A DNA stretch of 64,000 nt. It comes from Dermanyssus gallinae (Eukaryota > Arthropoda > Arachnida > Mesostigmata > Dermanyssidae). Made by a program: the position numbers and the translations under genes. Under the pieces are notes generated by a model that was not told the origin of the DNA, ran no database searches, and saw only the letters and a list, made by a program, of their open reading frames with translations. The stretch spans positions 1 through 64,000 of the forward strand of contig QVRM01006419.1 in NCBI GenBank assembly GCA_003439945.1, in the 5' to 3' direction. Positions 57,915 through 64,000 of the stretch are shown piece by piece (within the stretch, counting starts at the first letter, position 1; each line of letters begins with the position of its first letter).

Positions 57915-58540
57915 AGACATAGACAGGAGTCAACGTTAATCAGGCCGGCGGAGCATGACGACGACGACGATTTTTTCATGCCTGCCCGCCCGTCTTTTTG
58001 TATGCAGGACATCTACCTGTCTGCCTATATGTATGGCCATCTGACTGTCTGTAGGTTGGCTCAGCCAGTACCACCTACCAGTCTTCAGCGGTCAAGCCAT
58101 CTTGTTCAGTGGTTAAAGTGATCATGTGGGTTCTACTACAGATCACCGCTGTTATGACAATTGCCAATCATATAAACGTAAATATCAATCTAACATGAAT
58201 TCTGTCTCGCTGCTATCAGTTGGTCGTCCAGGCCGATTGTGCCGCGAAACGCTGCTTGCCCTCTACTAGTTCATGTACGAACGTAGTTATACTGTGGGCG
58301 GACACGAAGACCTGTTCTCGTTCTTCTTTTAGAACCAGTTGTTGTTTATGTTGTCGTTGTTGTTGTTGTCAATGTCGTTTCTGTTGCAGTCGTTGTTGTC
58401 ATCGTTGTTGCTTTCTTTGACAGCCTTGTCAATCAATCAGAGGTTTTCCCAGCTTCTGACTTCAGTGGTTAGCTGATCGCCTAGTTGCTACCCTGCGGTT
58501 CTGGCGAGCCTGCTTCTGAAGGAGAAACTACTGCCCATAT
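57915..58540. other. No gene seen; possible tRNA-like SINE scrap
   Basis: Near 58090-58145, CAAGCCATCTTGTTCAGTGG resembles the inverted head of SINE-B (TAAGCCATCTTGCTCGG). Only about 20 bp is similar. The rest is unremarkable, with short TTG repeats near 58340-58400. Confidence 0.35.
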
Positions 58541-58544
58541 ATGC

Positions 58545-60200
58545 TGAATGCGGACCAAGCGGACTAAGTTTCCTCAGCTGGTGGTTTACAGTAGCAGCAA
58601 CAGCAGCATTCGCGGTGGCAATAGCAGCAGCGGTAGAAGAGGAGAAGCACTTGTTGCTATGAAAGGACCTCCCGAACAGCGGCGCCCCGTTCCGCGAGGT
58701 TCCCAGGCATGCAACCCTGTTTGCGTGTGGTCGTTGTCCGAGGTACCCCCGGCCCGCTCGCGTTGTACAGGAGCCCCTAGTCCTCGTGCTTCTTTTACTT
58801 CTTCTTCATCTTCTTCGTTCAACCACATCTCTCATTTTCGGCGACGGCACTAGTTGGACGGTTCGTTTTCGCCCACTCTCTTCGTTCGTCGGTCTCGGTT
58901 CGAACGGCTCATTTGGTCGCTCATTCGTCTGCTTGAAACACGAAGAGTCAAAATCTCCAGAAGGAGGTCAGACAGAGCCCGGCCTTGGATCGGTCCGCCC
59001 CCTTCTTGCACCCGCCATGGCAGCAGCAGCAGCGACCGCCGTCGCACCACCACTACAACAGCGTTCTGGCAGCGTTCTCTTCCCCTCCCTCGATCGTCGA
59101 CGCTCTGGGCCGGGAGAGGGCACTGGGTACCTACCTCTTAACACCGGGCTGACTATTCCCAAGCCCCCAAAACACCCCCGCCCCGCTGCTGGCGGTCTGC
59201 CTTCACTCAGCCCCCTTCTGATCTCCTCTATTCCCCCACTTTATCCGCCACCCTCTATCTCTCGCTCGCTCGCCAGGCCGGCCGCCGGCCCTCGCCGTCG
59301 TCGTAAGACTGTTGCTACCCGTAAGTCTTAACGGCGCTATAGCAGACGACCGTTGTCCCTGCCGCCGCTCGATGTAAGCGGCAAATTTTTTTCACATTAA
59401 ACTCGGTTACTGTTCGTCGTTCGACATCAAACGGAATCGAATAAAACGGCCTCGCAGCCTTTAGTGGCCGTTTTGTTCGTCTTCGATCCGCCTGTCGTTA
59501 CCAATTGTTTTCCAAACGTCGACGGCCATGTTTAAACCTGCCGGTTGCCGAACCAAGCACCTTAGGCAGCAGCAGCTAGAGCGCCAGTGCAGTTAGTGAG
59601 TGCGATGGCGCGAGAAGAATACCGTTCCGGTGGGTGAGGAGAAGCTGGGAAGGCACTGGGAAGGGAAGGGAGCATTTCACAACATCCGTTCTGTCTGCGG
59701 CAAGCTAACGCCCCTTTAGCCGAAAACCCCTTCTAGTCTGCAACCCCTTATTCTGGGCCCGTGCTATCCTCACCAACCACCACTGCCCCACCCCCTGCAT
59801 TTCCCTAATCGCCGCTCCAACTTCTCCAACATCCAACAGCTCTTGTAAATAGGGCCCGGCGTTGGACGATGGGGGATGGTGGTCGAAGGGATGCAATGGG
59901 AAGCTGCGTGCCCGCTGACGCCGTTTTGGGTGGGGGTAGCGAGCACGGGATGCCTGATTACGGCGTTTCGCAATAGTCGTCGAACTCCCCTGCCTTCAGC
60001 TGGAAACCCCTCTTTCCTGCTAGTATTGACCCCCATGGCCATGTCACGGCGGCTATGCGAGTGTGCTCCCGACCAGGCAGCCGTCCATTCCCTTCTGGCA
60101 GTAGCGGCGACGCTGATGAAAGCAGCCCTCAGGACACACCCAGACGGGCGAGGATGAGGACAGAGCCAGTTTCTGATAGGTTACATTGAATGCTACACGT
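58545..60200. other. GC-rich stretch, possible promoter/first-exon region
   Basis: Markedly more GC and CpG than the neighbours, with several overlapping frames of 60-180 codons (for example 58786-59331) rich in Ser, Pro, Arg. No TATA box, initiator or coding domain could be fixed. It may be a gene's promoter region or just a GC-rich island. Confidence 0.3.
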
Positions 60201-60265
60201 AAGGACACAAGGTACTGGGTTATGAGCAACTCTACGAAATAAGGATATGCACACACACATACACA

Positions 60266-60267
<2 letters not shown>

Positions 60268-60322
<55 letters not shown>
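60268..60322. repeat. (TA)n microsatellite, about 27 units
   Basis: An uninterrupted TA run preceded by CACACACA-type repeats. Confidence 0.95.
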
Positions 60323-60325
<3 letters not shown>

Positions 60326-60711
60326 TGTGTGTAGATGCGTAAATATATATATGGAAATGTTATGCTTCCTGTAAAATCTATGTGCTATGGGTTTCTCCCA
60401 TATTGCTGGCTGCTGCACAGACCTCGTCTGGCCGTGGCTTACCTTTCCGCATACGTAGGTCCTCAAACAACAAATGAGGTTGGTCAATAATGCCGCCTGG
60501 TAAAGCAGGCATGTTGTTGTCGTGACATGTAACGTTTCTGCCAGATTCCCGCTTTGCTGTTTACGTTGCCACTTATTTGAAATCGAAGCCCGCATGACCT
60601 CTTTAATCAAACGTATGCTGTGTGTGGTTTGCTGCCTTCTCCAGACAGTGCCTTCGTGTGTATTCGGAACCTTTTCAACCCACAACAAAGCAAATTGTAC
60701 TAGTACGCTTA

Positions 60712-60749
<38 letters not shown>

Positions 60750-60750
<1 letters not shown>

Positions 60751-61675
60751 CTTCACTACCTACTATCTACTGTTCTACAGCTCTTGATGTGTGAACAGGA
60801 CTTCGGAGACATGACGAATCGAGGAGCCTGTTTCGACGTGCTGTATTTCAATTTTAAGTCAGCCTTCGATTCCACTACCCGCACTAAAATGTTGGACTGT
60901 CTTTATGTGAATATGGACGCTGTGTATCCCAACAAGGCGTAGGACCAAACAATCAATGTTGGATAGAAAGCTTTCTGACTGATAGAAGCTTTCTTGTAAA
61001 GACGACTGCTTCTCATGTCCCGATAAGGTTACCCTTTTTTTTTCCTGGGAGGTTTCGGGAATGCATGATGCACGTGCGCCACTAGCAGCCTGCGTGACTA
61101 GTGTGAGACTCGCAAACCCACTAAACCCGGATTCCTCCCCACCCCCCCAGGCTCGGTATTACTTTGGCATTACATCGAAAGATAAGGTTACCCTAGGCCG
61201 ATCGCAAAGAACAGTTCTGGGGTGTTTGTGCTGCATTTCGTATACAAACTCGATTTTATCTAAAATACCCGATGAGGTATCGACAAAAGTGTACGCTAAC
61301 GACGAAAAAAATACAAGCAAGCGCCAATTCTACGTCAGACTGTGGACGTATTCCGAAATGCATAGACATTTTTTTTTTATGAATGGAACCGGGAATTTGA
61401 CTTGAAACTGTCAATCCCAAAGTGCAAAGTAATGCACCTTGGAAGAAAAAATGCACGACTATGTACATACAATCAACAATGTTTTACTCGAGAATATAAC
61501 GCTGCGATTAAGGACTTAGGTATAATTATGTCGCCTGACATGACATTTTTAGAGCAGAGTCGACAAGTCGCGCATAAGGCGACGAGTCGATCAAGAAATT
61601 CTCACGCCGAGTTTCTCATCGTTATGACGTCCCACAGACTCAAATCGTTGTTAAAGACAGCATATACAATTTAAT
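60750..61675 (+). pseudogene. Jockey/CR1-like RT pseudogene interrupted by SINE-D
   Basis: Begins right after (TA)n (60713-60748). It reads GACFDVLYFNFKSAFDSTTR (catalytic YFDF.KAFD block), then in another frame a short stretch to SHVPIR, where SINE-D is inserted. It resumes with GRSQRTVLGCLC and YTNSILSKIP, then STKVYANDEKN (FADD box mutated to YAND). LSIPKCKVMHLGRKNA and IKDLGIIMSPDMTFLEQ follow. This is the usual order of LINE RT motifs. A TGA and frameshifts are present. The copy is truncated at both ends. Confidence 0.85.
61022..61194 (-). mobile_element. SINE-D inside a LINE pseudogene, 14-bp target duplication
   Basis: An insert of 145 bp (61036-61180) flanked by identical GATAAGGTTACCCT at 61022-61035 and 61181-61194. 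It begins with T9, so it is a minus-strand poly(A) retroposon. Inside are GGGAATGC, GCGCCACTAGCAGCC, CCACTAAACCCGG and ACCCCCCCAGGCTCGGTA, shared with the copies at 7502 and 31945. The target duplication lies in the RT coding sequence. Confidence 0.92.
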
Positions 61676-61909
61676 GAATTAGACTATACATTTGCCAAGT
61701 ATATGTTCTCTAATGAGACAGCATGCTAATGAGGGCAGTTTCTTTTTTAATCGCATTTCCAGGACCACAAGATCTTAAGTAAGACACGAGCTTAGTATAT
61801 ATATATATATATATGTATATGGACCAGCCCTAGCCCGGACCTAATGCATTGAGTTATGACCCGAGCAGGCTGTGCACATGGTCTCACATCACAAAGGTAT
61901 GGTTTGCTG

Positions 61910-61918
<9 letters not shown>

Positions 61919-61990
<72 letters not shown>
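61919..61990. repeat. (TA)n at the 3' side of a mariner remnant
   Basis: A TA run of about 72 bp that directly abuts the C-terminal end of the minus-strand mariner pseudogene. Confidence 0.95.
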
Positions 61991-61993
<3 letters not shown>

Positions 61994-62625
61994 AATTGAA
62001 GATAACTCCCGCACTTTGCAACGCACTTGTGCCAACGTCTTTCCCACTCATCAAAACCGCGTTTTTTTGGAATCAAGTTAAGTTGCTCCCGCGAATTTTT
62101 CTTTACCTTCTTTAAAGTCTTAAAACTTTGATCATTTAAGGTTTTCTTTATCCGTGGGGACAGGAAAAGTTGCACGAAGCCAGGTCCGGGGAATAGGGAA
62201 GTTGCAGAAATCTAGAAATCGTATTTTTCTTCTAATAATCTGAAATCAGTATGATGTGTGCGCCTGTGCGTTGTCGTGATAGGGAATCCAATAGCTGCTT
62301 ACCCGGAACCATAAAATATCGGTCAAAACTGTTACAACTGATACACAATATATTTCCAATCTCTCAGCTATCTCCGTTTTAGTAATTCGGCGATTGTTAA
62401 ATATGATATCATGAACTTTTGTAACGTTTTCTTCTGTTATTGACGTCGAAGGCCTTTCCGAACGAGAGTAATACTTCGTCTTTTCACGTTAGTCGCGAAA
62501 TCGACGGTGCCACGTATACACGTCACAGCGTTTCAAGACCATCTTTGTAATTTTTCCACTACTTTAAGATATATGATTTGGTTTTTAACACGGAACTTGA
62601 TGCAGATTCGTTGCTTATTCATTTC
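61991..62625 (-). pseudogene. Mariner transposase pseudogene with internal deletion
   Basis: On the minus strand: MNKQRICIKFRVKN (62622 onward, typical mariner start region), a damaged stretch with VYTWHRRF, then ERPSTSITEENVTKVHDIIF and NNRRITKTEIAERLEI (helix-turn-helix). The frame then jumps from VLTDIL to IPYHDNAQAHTS (second catalytic Asp) without the roughly 400 bp that should hold the first Asp. It ends with a frameshifted third block and LFLSPRIKKTL, then KRGFDEWERRWHKCVAKCGS (mariner C-terminus). It is a different subfamily from the element at 14343. Confidence 0.85.
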
Positions 62626-62899
62626 CGGCTTCTTAAAAACTGCCGAGCCTTGTTGTCTCAAATCTTTGAACCAATCTTAAACAATAAACGCCGAGAACAG
62701 ATTGTGCCTTGTGTGTAACTGATGAATGCCGCTTCTAGGCCAAATAAATGGGAAGACTTTAGTGGACTGGGGCTCCGGTCTAGCAGCAACATTTAAAAAA
62801 CTAAAGCTTTCCGCTCCGCTCTCCGAATAAATCGTTTTTAACACTCTGACAATCACATTTTAGGCGCTTAGTTGTCTGTGGCACGATAACGCAGGCACT

Positions 62900-63275
62900 A
62901 CGCAACACTTCCATACCAGCAGAAGAAGTACATCGTAATACTACGGACCGCGATCCAGAAGAGAACTGTGCTGTTTCATAACGACATTGCGTCTGCTCAC
63001 GCGTCTCTTTTTGCCATGGTCAAATTACGCAAGCTAAAGTTACAAGATAAAGTTATTATCGAGCATCCCCCGTATTAGTCGGTCCTGGCTCCGTGCGACT
63101 ATTAACTGTTTCGAAATCTCGAGATGCATTTCTCCGGAAAGAGATATCAGACCAGCAATGGTGCGCCGTAGACAAGACTTCAGCGGCTAAAGATTCTAAA
63201 CTCGTTTGCTTGCAATATAACGGCTGCTGGTGATCGTTGGACTAGATGTGTTAAACTTCGGGGGGACTAAACCAG
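62900..63275 (+). pseudogene. Mariner transposase C-terminal remnant
   Basis: The plus strand reads AIQKRTVLFHNDIASAHAS (second catalytic Asp block), KLRKLKLQDKVIIEHPPY, a stop, SVLAPCDY (third Asp block), a stop, LFRNLEMHFSGKRYQTS, and after frame changes AAGDRWTRCVKLRGD. The spacing of the two Asp residues fits DD34D. It is a third mariner, opposite in orientation to its neighbour. Confidence 0.82.
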
Positions 63276-63279
63276 ACAA

Positions 63280-63619
63280 TAAAACGTACGCGATATATGC
63301 CTGTCTATCGTGGAAACACTTAAAGGGATGTTTTTGTACCGGAGTGTTCTCACTGCAACTTTAAACATCAGACTAGCTGTCACAGGTTCGAGGTCCGATC
63401 TAGCTAGGGTTGCTTCTGATGGACTTAGTTGAGAATGCTAATGTTTATGAGTACATTAAGAAGGCCGCTGTTGTGTTTTGCGCATACATTACTGTTTGTC
63501 CACAATGTGCGTGTGTGTACGTTATAATACACTCTAATGGAACTTAAAGGTGTCTTTAAGGTGTCTGCGTCTGCGGTACATAATGGAGAATCCTTGACGC
63601 TCCTTATTATTTCACAAGC

Positions 63620-63620
<1 letters not shown>
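63280..63620. other. No gene seen
   Basis: A B-box-like GGTTCGAGGTCC occurs at about 63384 but no A box or matching SINE body was found. Confidence 0.4.

Positions 63621-63624
<4 letters not shown>

Positions 63625-63653
<29 letters not shown>
63625..63653. repeat. (TA)n before a CAGGGT terminus
   Basis: TA run of about 29 bp ending in TATACAGGGTG. Confidence 0.93.
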
Positions 63654-63654
<1 letters not shown>

Positions 63655-63657
<3 letters not shown>

Positions 63658-64000
63658 GGTGTCACCATGTCTGTGTCCAAAACGCAAGGTTATGGTCAAG
63701 CTCGGTGAGAAAATCAGTTTTGCCAATGGAAAGGGGGAGCGAAAATGCTTCGTATAGGAGTGAGATATTTTTTAATGACGTTTTTGGAATTGTGATTTTA
63801 GGGGTGGCTGTATACGTTTACAAAATGTACGATTGTGAAAGAACGCATTCCTCAATTGAAAAACCGAGCATACCGGCGCGTTCGGGAGAAGATTCTACAT
63901 TTTAGAAAATACGAAAATATACCCGACCTTAGCTAGCGCAATGACTATTGTGATATTAAAAAGAGTTTGCAAAATTCTAATTTTACTTTCGCATATTTGA
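63655..64000. mobile_element. Left end of a third CAGGGT-ended element (cut by window end)
   Basis: Starts CAGGGTGTCACCATG directly after (TA)n, the same design as FB-B (CAGGGTCATTC) and FB-A (CAGGGTCTCTC). The other end lies beyond the window, so identity is tentative. Confidence 0.5.

Noticed and set aside
63360..63420. B-box-like GGTTCGAGGTCC
   Set aside because: No A box or matching SINE body nearby; one short motif is not enough.

Overview
This is a 64 kb piece of a eukaryotic nuclear genome, almost certainly from an arthropod. It has no operons, Shine-Dalgarno sites or dense coding. It has very frequent (TA)n, (CAA)n, (ATT)n and (GA)n microsatellites, tRNA-derived SINEs, mariner/Tc1 transposons and non-LTR retrotransposons (LINEs). 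The repeat style fits a chelicerate such as a mite or tick, but that is a weak inference. No complete host gene is recognisable. Two short minus-strand ORF segments (4827-5007 and 31052-31231) have good codon composition and end at consensus splice donors, so they are the best host-exon candidates. Both could belong to one long-intron gene.

Layout. 1-8 kb: foldback DNA elements (family FB-A), an 80-bp palindrome, an exon candidate, a fragment of a LINE with a restriction-like endonuclease (RLE), and a SINE with a 14-bp target duplication inserted in an FB-A copy. 8-14 kb: low complexity, an ATT-linked LINE tail, a short palindrome, and a 49-unit (CAA)n. 14-17 kb: an almost intact mariner (14343-15628) sitting inside (TA)n, next to another FB-A element. 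19-28 kb: two copies of a tRNA-derived SINE, three decayed RLE-LINE fragments, and the 3' end of a jockey/CR1-like LINE. 29.7-30.7 kb: a tandem array of five tRNA-like SINE units. 31-36 kb: exon candidate, Tc1 remnant, inverted SINE-like pair, and two minisatellites. 38-41.5 kb: decayed LINE on the minus strand and a foldback element (FB-B) with perfect terminal repeats. 43-47 kb: a SINE containing a perfect hairpin, and another RLE-LINE fragment. 47.6-50.6 kb: the most remarkable locus, an RLE-type LINE with an open 798-codon frame (RT, CCHC knuckle, RPD...D nuclease), arranged head to tail with other copies of its own family, each bounded by TAA repeats. 50.6-60 kb: mostly low complexity. 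60-64 kb: a jockey/CR1-like RT pseudogene split by a SINE with a 14-bp duplication, two decayed mariners, and the end of a third CAGGGT-ended element.

How it works together. The window is a transposable-element landscape rather than a gene cluster. Element boundaries repeatedly coincide with simple repeats. TA-targeting DNA transposons (mariner, foldback families) end in (TA)n, and the RLE LINE sits in (TAA)n in the manner known for Dong/R4-type elements. These microsatellites therefore appear to act as landing sites. The mariner and the 798-codon LINE are the youngest-looking insertions; the rest is frameshifted debris.
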